DNA from: Calothrix sp. PCC 7716
GTDB lineage: Bacteria > Cyanobacteriota > Cyanobacteriia > Cyanobacteriales > Nostocaceae
Reading direction: 5' to 3'
DNA: 64,000 bases
Assembly (NCBI RefSeq): GCF_019977735.1
Contig: NZ_AP025021.1
Coordinates: 29,645-93,644 of the forward strand
Shown here: positions 17,901 to 25,401 of the stretch, piece after piece
Layout: each line of letters begins with the position of its first letter
How positions within the stretch are numbered: position 1 is the first letter of the stretch
Program-made: the position numbers and the translations under genes
The notes under the pieces: generated by a model
Database searches by the model: none
Told to the model about the DNA's origin: nothing
What the model saw: the letters and a program-made list of their open reading frames with translations, nothing else

Positions 17901-19106
17901 TTGATTACTATAAACAACAGGCAACAACCAATCCTCTAAATCAATATTCGTATTAAAATAAGCCTTGCGCGCTTTATTATTAAATAGCTCCCTTCTTCCC
18001 AAGCGTATCGCTTCTGTTATTTCCTGACCCGCAAACAAATTTCTATACACCTGTTCTATCATTAACTTAGCAGCAGATACCGTCACCGAGTACCCCATCG
18101 CTACAACTATCTGCATCCCTGCGCTCATCAAGCGACTACCCAAACTCGTCTCGCGAGAATTTTCTTCTACTTCTGAGCTATTTTTAACCTGTTTCCCCGA
18201 CTGACAAGCGTTAAGTATACATACCGGAATACCTTTCCCCGTCAACAAATTCGCCAACTCAAGAGCTTCTACTGGGTCAGCTTTTCCTTTACTTTCTCCA
18301 TCCAAAAACAAAAACGCTTTTACCCCTTCGTAGCGTTGAATATCTTCTCGTCCCCACCTTGCTTGATAAGTATACCTGTTCCGCTTTACCCCTGCTTGAA
18401 TATCCTCATATGTCATCAACGCCCCATGACAATCAAAGTGGATAATATGATAATATCCGGCGCCTTTTATTTCTAGATGTCGCTCTAAACTTTCATAGGT
18501 ACCCGGACGCAACAAATCAACATTTACAGGTAACTGACTATTTTGAATCACCTCCATCAACGGACGCGCGATGGTACGATATCCCACATCATGCTCCTCA
18601 TCCGGTCGCGCTATTACCACCAACAAATTAATCACCGCAGATGCAGACATACTAGCCCCAACTGCTGCTAACGGACGAGCTAGCTTACGTATCATCACGC
18701 AATCAACTGCCAAAGGTCGAGGTAAATCCTTATCCCGTATTGCTTCCCAATGTAGCGCGTGAAACTCAGGACTGTTACCAACTATCTCAATTTTGACATT
18801 CTTTAAATTTCCCCGCAATTGCTTGTACTCGCTATAAGCGTCTCTATCTTGAAACACCTGATTAAATAAACTCTCCCCATAACGAGCAATACTCGCTTTC
18901 GCTTCCTGTGCTTTCACACCATCCAACATCGGGTAAGTCAGCCAATTCTCAAAATACCACTCACATAACCCCTCTTCCTTGGGTGTAAACGGGTCGCTAA
19001 TTTGTATTTGATACTCACCAGCACCATTGTCAAAAATCAAACTAGCTGCAAAACCCGTTGCTGTGGACTGTGTTTCTCGAATTTGAATAACTGACAAACG
19101 GCACAT
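14931..19106 (-). CDS. CHAT protease-STAND NTPase-TPR protein
   Basis: This 1391 aa protein starts with a CHAT (caspase-like) domain. The catalytic histidine is H227 in HFDCHGAL and the cysteine is C301 in LNACQSGK. A STAND-type NTPase follows, with P-loop GMGGTGKTT near residue 460 and Walker B IVILDNFES. A helical linker leads to TPRs from about residue 905 to 1370. Ten consecutive 40-residue units are very alike, and units 7-9 are nearly identical at the DNA level (15170-15540). In known CHAT-STAND systems the repeats sense a trigger, the NTPase oligomerises and the protease cleaves a target. All key residues are present. The repeat homogeneity points to recent duplication or gene conversion. 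Confidence 0.9.
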   Translation of the reverse strand: MCRLSVIQIRETQSTATGFAASLIFDNGAGEYQIQISDPFTPKEEGLCEWYFENWLTYPMLDGVKAQEAKASIARYGESLFNQVFQDRDAYSEYKQLRGNLKNVKIEIVGNSPEFHALHWEAIRDKDLPRPLAVDCVMIRKLARPLAAVGASMSASAVINLLVVIARPDEEHDVGYRTIARPLMEVIQNSQLPVNVDLLRPGTYESLERHLEIKGAGYYHIIHFDCHGALMTYEDIQAGVKRNRYTYQARWGREDIQRYEGVKAFLFLDGESKGKADPVEALELANLLTGKGIPVCILNACQSGKQVKNSSEVEENSRETSLGSRLMSAGMQIVVAMGYSVTVSAAKLMIEQVYRNLFAGQEITEAIRLGRRELFNNKARKAYFNTNIDLEDWLLPVVYSNQQVNLNVRSFTPQEEEDYFNKLGELYQYTPPEYGFIGRDLEILKIEKALWRHNILLLQGMGGTGKTTLLNYLRSWWQTTNFATDIFYFGYDEKAWTLTQILFEIGKRVYNKFEFAAFQAMNLTAQMQKLLAKLRAERYIVILDNFESVTGQALAIQNTLPAAEQKQLQDFLTRLVGGETRVILGSRCGEDWLQGTFKQNIYRLQGLDKEARTELSNKILERNVGDERKIAKIRQDGDFEKLMKLLAGYPLAMEVVLVNLRNLSPGEVLQKLEAADINLDSPSEDKTQSIIKCVEYSHSNLSESAQRLLLCLAPFSGFIWRDGIPNYAEELQKLEPFFDYDFDKFDAAIQEAINWGLLSDLSPNPSPTSKGKERLLQIQPIFPFFLKAKLASLDAATRDALQEGFKNHYLGLADLYKHYMKSQLAEERQLGIFFCRLEYENLYNALQICLSKWETVDIFICLNKYLELTNDIQSSLQLAEFVCNAQAAYPAEIRAGRVGLDIVLVLGNLGNCYLQIQNYPQAKKSYERNIELLQLLQGVELRQIKSYFAINYHQLGRVAEDLREYEQARDYYQKALEIFIEFGATFECARTYHQLGRVAEDLREFKLAHNYYQKALDITIEFGATFECARTYHQLGIVAQKLREFKLAHNYYQKALDITIEFGATFECARTYHQLGIIAQELREYQQAHDYYRKALDIKIEFDASFDSASTYHNLGIVAQELREYQQARDYYQKALDIKIEFGATFECANTYHQLGRVAQELREFKLARDYYQKALDIKIEFDASFDCASTYHNLGMIAQELREFKLARDYYQKALDITIEFGASFDCASTYHQLGMVAQELREFKLARDYYQKALDITIEFGASFDCASTYHQLGMVAQELREFKLARDYYQKALDIKIEFGASFDCSSTYYQIGTVTEQLGELESAKANYLQALVITVEFNDEYGLGISLRNLARFYRVTEDEGLLVEMAPILGITIEELKQRIMGDRE
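15170..16255 (-). repeat. 120-bp tandem repeats encoding TPR units
   Basis: Nine to ten direct repeats of exactly 120 bp lie in frame in the CHAT gene. Two neighbouring lines of sequence around 15241-15480 are almost letter-for-letter copies. Outer units are more diverged than inner ones, as expected for expansion by unequal crossing-over or slippage. Confidence 0.9.
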
Positions 19107-19257
19107 TATTACCCAACCCTAAATATCAGGATACAGAAAATACTCACGTATTGACTACAAAGCGAATCATTCTCATTCCGGATATACAGGAGAACGTTTT
19201 GCGTTCTTCGCGGTTTACGAGATTTGCGGCGCCACAAACCCACTATCATCACTATAC

Positions 19258-19312
19258 CCGGCGCCTGTAATTTCAGGTACAAGCGCTATTTTTATGTGAT
19301 AATATAAAGTTT
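19258..19312 (+). repeat. Degenerate copy of the 13188 terminator element
   Basis: The first part CGGCGCCTGT-ATTTCA and the later TTTTTATGTG match the element at 13188-13240 in order, but the right stem arm has decayed, so the hairpin is weak here. It suggests that a roughly 50-bp terminator-like unit has been copied in this replicon. Confidence 0.5.
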
Positions 19313-19375
19313 ATAGTCAATCTTTACGAATAATTTATATTAAATAATCTCCGAAAAAGCTCAGTTAAAAATAAT

Positions 19376-19858
19376 GGGTACATACTCATACTTTCAAAGG
19401 TACATTGATGGTACTCTCCAGGTACACAAAAGCCTGTCTATACCTCTTTTTATACAGCGCACGTACCCATTTTTGAAGGTATATGGCGCCGAAAACGTAC
19501 CAACAGACAGTGAAAAATTGTATTATACTGGGCACGGTACAGAGGAAAAAATCAAAAAATTTTTTTTTAAGGACACATATTATGTCTCTATGAAAAAAAA
19601 AATTTTGTGGATTTATTGTACCAGTACCACGGTATAAGATTTATGAATAAGACTGTCTGGGACTAGAATGAATGTCCCAAAGTACCATAAACTCACTCTG
19701 TTTTTGGTACTCCGGAGCGCTAATTTTGGGGTACAGCACCCCATTTTTTGCGGTACAGGCATGAGTTTTAGTTAGTTCAATATTCTATTTATATGATATT
19801 ATTAAGCTATTATTGGTAAATAAAGTTATATCTGTACCTAAATTTTCACACTTGGTAC
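19376..19858. repeat. GGTAC/GTACC iterated motif array, possible iteron or centromere site
   Basis: I count about 15 copies of GGTAC or its complement GTACC in roughly 480 bp, for example at 19377, 19399, 19410, 19421, 19463, 19497, 19536, 19618, 19682, 19706, 19730, 19752 and 19854. Spacing is uneven and both orientations occur. There is no convincing gene here; the 87-codon frame at 19374 is made by the repeats. It sits between the CHAT gene and the tyrosine recombinase/ParB block, where a replication, partition or recombination site would make sense. The function is inference. Confidence 0.65.
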
Positions 19859-19962
19859 TATGTTTAATAGCTAATAAAAAGTGTGTGACGAAACCACCTT
19901 ACTTTTGTTGGGTTCCTTTAGCCTCCACCCAACCGTAGGTTGTTGAGTGAGATTGCACTTTT

Positions 19963-21033
19963 TCAACGGCGCCAACGACCAAGGTTAAGCGAGCTTGCTT
20001 CATCTTCGCCAGCGTGCAGGTAGTTATCGATGGTAATTTTACCGCTGGAATGTCCTAGTGTTTTGGTAATTACGTGGATGGGTGTGTTTTGAGCGGCGTG
20101 GGTTGCGTGGGAATGTCGCAACCAGTGGGGTGAGGGTATGCGTGTTAGTCCTGCGGATACTGCTATATCTTTGATGATGCGGCGTATGTGTCTGTCGGTT
20201 ACGGGTTCTGAGGTTTTTTGACTGGTGAAGATGGGTTCTGTTTTGTCGTTTGGGCGCCGACGGTTGGCTAGTAAAAATTGATAAAGTTCTGTAGGGATAC
20301 GCACGTCGCGTTCTTTATCGCCTTTGCCTACTACTTTTATATATGGTAATCCTGATTGGTTGAGGTGTATTGCGTTCCAGGTAAGTGTGGCTACTTCGCC
20401 AACTCTAAACCCTCCACAATAAAATAACTCGAACACTAAGTAGTTGCGCTGCGCTTGAATTTTCTTTTGGGGTGTTTTGGCGCCGCTTATTGCTAAAACT
20501 GCCGCGTCGCTCATCATTTCTATTTCGGTGACGGATAGTGTTCGCTCTTTTATCTTTTTACGTTCGGCTGGCACTTTTAATAACATTGCTGGGTTCGCAC
20601 GTAGATACCCAACGTCACATGCATACCGTAAAAAACTTTTGAGTGATGCAAGGCGCCTTCTAACTGATGCGCGTGCAATATGTCCAAAGTTTTCCTTCTT
20701 TAATAAATAAGCTTTGTAATTATCTACATCTTCTTTAGTAATGGTGTGCAAATTCAAATCATCGAGGTCGGGGTAGTCGATGCCTAATTTATATTGGACA
20801 AAATGCATTACGTCGTTACGGTAAGCGCGCGCTGTTTGAGATGACTCACGTGAACCTAACCAACTGCTGAATAATTCGCTTGTTGTGTTGGCGCCTGTAA
20901 TTTTGGTGTTGCCTGTTGCTTGTACTACCGCATCAACTGTTGCCTGAATAAATGCTAACTGCTCAGGTGATAAATGAGCAATCGCCTCGCTCAATTGGGT
21001 TTTGTCGATGTTGGAACTAGTGGCGCCTTCCAT
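19963..21033 (-). CDS. Tyrosine recombinase (XerC/D-type integrase)
   Basis: I place the start at the ATG at 21033, which has GAGG eight bases upstream, giving 356 aa. A SAM-like core-binding domain (about 55-150) precedes the catalytic domain. The catalytic residues are visible: Arg in GGFRVGEV, Lys in GKGDKERDV, HxxR in HWLRHSHAT, His in LGHSS and the nucleophile Tyr in TIDNYLHA. Such enzymes on plasmids resolve multimers or integrate elements. It lies between the GGTAC array and parB, so it may act in plasmid maintenance, with the array as a candidate binding region. Confidence 0.92.
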   Translation of the reverse strand: MEGATSSNIDKTQLSEAIAHLSPEQLAFIQATVDAVVQATGNTKITGANTTSELFSSWLGSRESSQTARAYRNDVMHFVQYKLGIDYPDLDDLNLHTITKEDVDNYKAYLLKKENFGHIARASVRRRLASLKSFLRYACDVGYLRANPAMLLKVPAERKKIKERTLSVTEIEMMSDAAVLAISGAKTPQKKIQAQRNYLVFELFYCGGFRVGEVATLTWNAIHLNQSGLPYIKVVGKGDKERDVRIPTELYQFLLANRRRPNDKTEPIFTSQKTSEPVTDRHIRRIIKDIAVSAGLTRIPSPHWLRHSHATHAAQNTPIHVITKTLGHSSGKITIDNYLHAGEDEASSLNLGRWRR

Positions 21034-21505
21034 TACAAACTGCCTCAATATATATAATGATGCATTGGTGTAGTTCAATTATGACCGATAACGGCTGTTC
21101 CCGGACATTTATTTCCCATTGCACACCAAGCTCTCGTTAACACTGTATACTGGTAAAGTTTTTATCAAGGTATACGTAATGTGAATTTATATTGCAATGC
21201 TGGCATTTTAGAATGGGGTGCGATATGGGCTAGCGATTAAAGGGTGTGATAAAAGATACTGTGGTTTTTAAGGGTTGGAAGTAATATTATGGAGCGTGAA
21301 TGCACGGTTTTTTTGTAGGAGTTTACTAAGACCTAAAACCGAAGAATGCCTTTAAACTTTATTGATTGTTGGCGTTATTAAATGGGTTTTAAGTGGATGA
21401 TATGAGAGCGAGTTGGGAAACTGTTGAGTGGTACGGTCAAAGTGTGTTATGAAGGTGATGGTGATAAAAGAATTTTAAGATAGCATTTGGGGCAATAATT
21501 GACAC
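21034..21505. other. Intergenic region between recombinase and parB
   Basis: About 470 bp with divergent promoters expected. A small inverted pair, GTATACTGGTAAA and a partial complement ending AAGGTATAC, lies near 21146-21176. I saw no canonical parS and no open frame of note. Confidence 0.4.
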
Positions 21506-22621
21506 ATGGCTCGTACTTCTACACCTAAAAAAACGACTGCTGGCACGTCGAAAACAAAGACTCGGCGCCAAAAATCGAGTACAGAAGATGATAAAAATTC
21601 AATTATAAATGCGGATAATAATGATAATGATTTTGTTGATTTATCTGAGTTGGCGCCATCAAAACTGGAAGAAGATACTATGGATGTAGAGGCGCCGTTG
21701 GTAACTACAGATAAAACTTTTGATACTATTGATGCTGTAGTTACTACGAGTAGTGATGGGGTGCAAGAAGAATATACTGCTTTAAACTCTAATTTACTGC
21801 CACTATATAAGATTGTTTTACCATCAAGCCAGCCGCGACGGTATTTTGATAAGGATAAAATGGAGTCTTTAACCTCCAGTGTACGCAGTTCGGGTGTTCT
21901 TCAACCAGTATTGGTGCGTTCTTTACCAGATGGTAACTATGAGTTGGTTGCAGGGGAGAGAAGATTTAAAGCTGCTAAAAATGTTGGTTTAACTGAAATA
22001 CCTGCCACTGTTTTGGCGATGTCTGATGCGGAGGCAACCCAATATGCTTTGACAGAAAACTTGTTGCGCGAGGATTTGAATCCGCTTGATGAGGCAGAAG
22101 CAATACTAAAATTGTTAACGCTGCGATTGGAATGCGATACCGATAAAGTCGCGTTGTTACTTTACAGGATGGATAATTCTTTGAGAAAAAAAATTACCGG
22201 AAACGTTTTGAGTACAAAGGAAGCGTTTATTGTTGAGCAGGTGTTTAACGAGTTGGGTAAGATGAATTGGCAATCATTTATCCGCACGCGACTATCGTTG
22301 TTAAATTTACAGGAAGATGTTTTAGCTGCTCTGCGCGCGGGTGAAATTGAGTATACGAAAGCGTTGGAGATTAGCAAGGTAAAATCCGATGAGGATAGGG
22401 CTGAGTTGTTGGAAAATGCTATTGAGTACGATTTGAGTTTAAAGGAAATCCGCGCGGAAGTTAAAAAGTATAATCCCGCTCCCCAAAAAGCTCAACTGCA
22501 AAGCCGTATGGAGAATGCATACAATAATTTTAAGAAAAGTAAGGCATGGGATAATCCTGAACTGCATGATAAGTTGGCGCCGATATTATCCCAATTAGAA
22601 GCAATATTAGGTATCGAGTGA
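21506..22621 (+). CDS. parB: ParB/RepB/Spo0J-type partition protein
   Basis: The 371 aa protein has a polar N-terminal tail (1-100), then the ParB N-terminal CTP-binding-like domain with QPRRYFDKDKMESLTSSVRS, GVLQPVLVR, VAGERRFKAA and ENLLREDLNPLDEA. A helix-turn-helix region and a C-terminal helical part follow. The GERR and ENLxRxDLNPxEEA blocks are diagnostic. It should bind a parS-like site and segregate the replicon with a ParA ATPase. No parA is adjacent; the only ParA in the window is at 35492-36271, next to a different small partner. The gene therefore may work alone, with that ParA, or with one outside the window. Confidence 0.9.
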   Translation: MARTSTPKKTTAGTSKTKTRRQKSSTEDDKNSIINADNNDNDFVDLSELAPSKLEEDTMDVEAPLVTTDKTFDTIDAVVTTSSDGVQEEYTALNSNLLPLYKIVLPSSQPRRYFDKDKMESLTSSVRSSGVLQPVLVRSLPDGNYELVAGERRFKAAKNVGLTEIPATVLAMSDAEATQYALTENLLREDLNPLDEAEAILKLLTLRLECDTDKVALLLYRMDNSLRKKITGNVLSTKEAFIVEQVFNELGKMNWQSFIRTRLSLLNLQEDVLAALRAGEIEYTKALEISKVKSDEDRAELLENAIEYDLSLKEIRAEVKKYNPAPQKAQLQSRMENAYNNFKKSKAWDNPELHDKLAPILSQLEAILGIE

Positions 22622-22663
22622 CTTAAACTATCGGATGTGGCGCCTCGGACTGTTGTCAGTACA

Positions 22664-23326
22664 TCAAGGAGCCAAAATTTTGCTGAAATCTACCTCAACA
22701 CCTGATGAATATTCCAAAATAGTTCGCGGGGTTGAAATTACAACTGAAGACGAGTCTGTATATCCGCGACTTCCATAACGAACCCGCAACCACTTTTCGC
22801 TTCGGGTTTGATAGTCAAAGAACCGAGTTGCCAAATCCCGCCATCCTCGGTTACTGGTGGACAAAACTCCAATTGATGGTTCATTTCTCGATCCAGCAAC
22901 AGCCGAGTATCGGTCAGTTTGAGTAGCAGAAATTTTTCTATAGCTGTTACCGAATTTCGTGTATATAAAAATACCGCAACTTCGGTTACTACAAATTGGA
23001 CCACCTATTGGATATAAAATTGCTTCTTTGACCCGATCGTTGTTTAGATCGGCAAAAAAAACTCTGTGCCCGTTCCCATAAGAATCAAAATCCTTCCGAT
23101 ACTGCCACAAATCTTTACGAATAGCAGCTATCAGTGCTGATGGTAATGCCTGGTTATTCAATGCAACTTGGACGCATTGCATCCGTTCGATATTAACTTC
23201 ATGTATGGAAGGTAAGCAGCGACTAACATTATTGGTTGAATGTTGTTTGCTATCAGTTTGCGCCACAACTGATGAAGAAGTCAAACCTAAAATTATCAAA
23301 CTTAAACAAACATCAAATAATCGCAT
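22664..23326 (-). CDS. Secreted hypothetical protein, 220 aa
   Basis: A signal peptide is clear (MRLFDVCLSLIILGLTSSSVVAQ, cleavage after about residue 22). The mature part contains the strand FFADLNNDRVKEAILYPIGG, a DxNxDxxxE calcium-loop-like motif of the kind found in FG-GAP/VCBS repeats, and cysteines that may form disulfides. It should be periplasmic or exported. A similar design is seen in the neighbouring gene at 23475. No enzyme motif was recognised. Confidence 0.6.
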   Translation of the reverse strand: MRLFDVCLSLIILGLTSSSVVAQTDSKQHSTNNVSRCLPSIHEVNIERMQCVQVALNNQALPSALIAAIRKDLWQYRKDFDSYGNGHRVFFADLNNDRVKEAILYPIGGPICSNRSCGIFIYTKFGNSYRKISATQTDRYSAVAGSRNEPSIGVLSTSNRGWRDLATRFFDYQTRSEKWLRVRYGSRGYTDSSSVVISTPRTILEYSSGVEVDFSKILAP

Positions 23327-23474
23327 ATTTTATCTAAAGTTATACTGATTTTAGTTTGGGGTAATACTTAATAGATTCTTTAAAGCAAAATTTGAGTGAC
23401 AAACAACAGATACTTTCCCTTGCCAGAGCTGAAAGAGATATTCTTAAGCTAAGAAAAAAATAACGTGACTAGCT

Positions 23475-24314
23475 CTAGGGAGTGTTTTCAATTAGCTTCT
23501 TTAGCCTAACAGTTTCCGTTGTAGGACGGAAAGACTGACCGTTAGACAAAAACGTGAGTCGATGGAACTTTGGTTTGGGTAAGCGAGGTTCGCACCGTTT
23601 ATTATTTGATCTAGAAGTATTTTTGGCTTCCCTTGCTTCACTGACTCTAACAGCTAAGTCTTTTTTTCCATCTTTGTTAGCATTTTGTAACGTAAAGTCT
23701 ACTATTTGCACCTCTTGGTATGGTGGATAGCAGCTCCCAGTGTTGGAAACAACCTTTAATAAATCGGTTGTTATAGTTTTGGTTGAACCTATCTCAACGG
23801 TATTAAGCCAAGTATGTTCGTTACCCATACCTGTATAAGAAGCTTTGCAAACAAGGGAGTGGCGGCTTGTACTTGTTGCAAATTTAAGACATTGAAATGA
23901 ACGTAATCCTTGTTCATAACGCACTCTAGACCAGCCTTTACTTGTTTTGCGTAATAAAACACTTCCTCCCCAATTGTGTACATGTGGTTCACAGTCACTA
24001 AAGTCAACGAAAGCTTCACGAACATTGGATTTGGTAAAACTACCATAAATTACTGATATAAGACTACCGCCAGAAGAAGTGTTAGAACCAGTAAATGATG
24101 GGCATGTTTTACAAGACACTTTACCTTTAGTGGAGTTGATGTTACCCACACCACAAATACTTTGCATTAGCGCAAATGCATCCTTTTGGGATGGCACTAT
24201 ACTATCTTTACTAACTTGCTGTGCTAACGTTTTGGTTGCTATAACAGATTGAGCGCCGATTAATGTAGCTGTTAGTAGTAAATAACCTAGGAAATTTGAT
24301 ATTTTCATTGACAT
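23475..24314 (-). CDS. Secreted hypothetical protein, 279 aa
   Basis: The start is MSMKISNFLGYLLLTATLIG, a signal peptide ending near residue 31 (TLAQ). The mature part has about ten cysteines and a loop NANKDGKKDLAVRV that resembles the calcium-loop motif of the protein at 22664. Both genes point the same way and may be distant paralogues. Function unknown; exported location is well supported. Confidence 0.6.
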   Translation of the reverse strand: MSMKISNFLGYLLLTATLIGAQSVIATKTLAQQVSKDSIVPSQKDAFALMQSICGVGNINSTKGKVSCKTCPSFTGSNTSSGGSLISVIYGSFTKSNVREAFVDFSDCEPHVHNWGGSVLLRKTSKGWSRVRYEQGLRSFQCLKFATSTSRHSLVCKASYTGMGNEHTWLNTVEIGSTKTITTDLLKVVSNTGSCYPPYQEVQIVDFTLQNANKDGKKDLAVRVSEAREAKNTSRSNNKRCEPRLPKPKFHRLTFLSNGQSFRPTTETVRLKKLIENTP

Positions 24315-24765
24315 CTATCGTGAAAATATGTATAAGAATTAGCGCCTACAGCACTCAATTATAAATAAGTACTTATTTTATGAAGTGATTAATGTCACAC
24401 TAGTATTGTGTATAAATCACAAACAGTAGCTTAATTACTGTACGGAATTTTACTTAAGGCAGTTGAAGAAGAGTTATGAAAATTAAAGCAAGGGTTGACT
24501 ATAACTAGTACAGCTATTCACTTAAATATTTTCCACGCTAAAAGTGTGTTGCATTTTATAATTGGCAGTGGTAACATTCCTGGAGCAGCAGTCAAGACGT
24601 ATTAGTGTTTTTCTTCGTGCGAAAGTTAAATAGAAGCCGAATTACGCCTAGTAAATAACCAAGCTTTAGTATACTGTCTATGGACTTAGCGGATAGAAGT
24701 GTTCTCACGGTAAATATACATGGATATGATAAAAAATTAATACTTTAATTTTTAAGGAGAATAGA
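24315..24765. other. Intergenic region upstream of the EAD1 gene
   Basis: About 450 bp. It holds the CRP-like operator at 24384-24421 and the leader of the EAD1 gene, with AAGGAG ending six bases before its ATG. No additional gene was seen. Confidence 0.5.
24384..24421. promoter_or_regulatory. CRP-like operator pair
   Basis: GTGATTAATGTCACA fits the CRP consensus TGTGA-N6-TCACA at all but the first base, and it is followed 5 bp later by the palindrome TTGTG-N7-CACAA. An almost identical block occurs at 32789-32826 in the same orientation. CRP-type regulators bind such sites in cyanobacteria. Here it could serve the minus-strand gene starting at 24314 or the EAD1 gene 345 bp downstream. Confidence 0.6.
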
Positions 24766-25362
24766 ATGACACTGAACCCCGACCAGCGTAAACAACTAAA
24801 AGTTGCTTTTCTTGATGCTTTCCCTACCCCATCAGAACTTCGGATGTTTCTCAAAGAGGAGTTAGACAAAAATTTAGATGAATTAGTATCGGTTAGTAAC
24901 TTACGAGAAATTGTATTCGAGTTAATTAGAAATGCAGAAGCTAATGGATGGGAGACTAAACTCATTTTCGCCGCGCGTAAGTCAAACCCAGGTAATCCTA
25001 AATTAGCCGCTTTTGTCCGAGCGTATGAGAGAGAGTATTGGCAAAAACTAGCACGAGAGGTTAATTCCTACGAAGCTGAAGAAGCTGATGCGAACCAAGC
25101 CATAGTTGATGTTAAGGCGGAAGTTATACGAGTGATTGACAACCAACCTAATATTAACGATGAATTGAAGGGCTTATTGCTAGAGATTCGGGATAAGCTG
25201 AATGAACCAGGGACACCTGCGGCAGCAAAAGCAAAGCTAGCTTTACCTCTGATTCCTGGAATTGTTTCGTATGAAGTGGAACTGGATACAGAAAATTCAT
25301 TGCGAAGGGTATTTCAGCCTATTAAGCAACTGTATAAAAAGGCTTTTGATGAGGGAAAGTAA
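24766..25362 (+). CDS. EAD1 effector-associated domain protein (first part of a probable frameshift fusion)
   Basis: The ATG follows AAGGAG. Residues 1-88 are an EAD1 domain: LKVAFLDAFPTPSELRMFL, ELDKNLDELV, IVFELIRNAEANGW and AARKSNPGNPKL. A helical linker follows (about 89-145), then a short conserved-looking tail (LIPGIVSYEVELD, FQPIKQLYKKAF) to residue 198. The domain is close to the C-terminus of the Roco protein at 5898-8813. The stop at 25360 directly follows a G GGA AAG heptamer and precedes a perfect hairpin, so a share of ribosomes may shift by -1 into the nSTAND-WD40 frame. The unshifted product would be a free adaptor. Confidence 0.85.
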   Translation: MTLNPDQRKQLKVAFLDAFPTPSELRMFLKEELDKNLDELVSVSNLREIVFELIRNAEANGWETKLIFAARKSNPGNPKLAAFVRAYEREYWQKLAREVNSYEAEEADANQAIVDVKAEVIRVIDNQPNINDELKGLLLEIRDKLNEPGTPAAAKAKLALPLIPGIVSYEVELDTENSLRRVFQPIKQLYKKAFDEGK

Positions 25363-25401
25363 GTAGCCCCGATACCCATATTCCTTGTCCGTATCGGGGC
25401 T
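25353..25401 (+). promoter_or_regulatory. Probable programmed -1 ribosomal frameshift signal
   Basis: The slippery heptamer GGGAAAG (25353-25359) is read G GGA AAG in the EAD1 frame, exactly the X XXY YYZ form. Five bases later an 11-bp perfect stem begins: AGCCCCGATAC (25365-25375) pairs with GTATCGGGGCT (25391-25401) across a 15-base loop. After the shift the frame is open through VSSPDTHIPCPYRG into LSAFREED. CPYRGLSAF is the conserved entry of nSTAND proteins, so this upstream peptide is evidently meant to be translated. No ATG or GTG exists between the shift and position 25401. The product would be 198+14+1228 = 1440 aa. Confidence 0.8.

Noticed and set aside
19374..19637. 87-codon frame in the GGTAC array
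   Set aside because: Its residues are dictated by the repeated motif and by A/T runs, there is no ribosome site and no domain; I treat the region as a non-coding repeat array.
22732..23004. Overlapping frames of 64 and 88 codons near 22.8 kb
   Set aside because: They are alternative frames of the secreted-protein gene at 22664-23326, which has a signal peptide and consistent composition.
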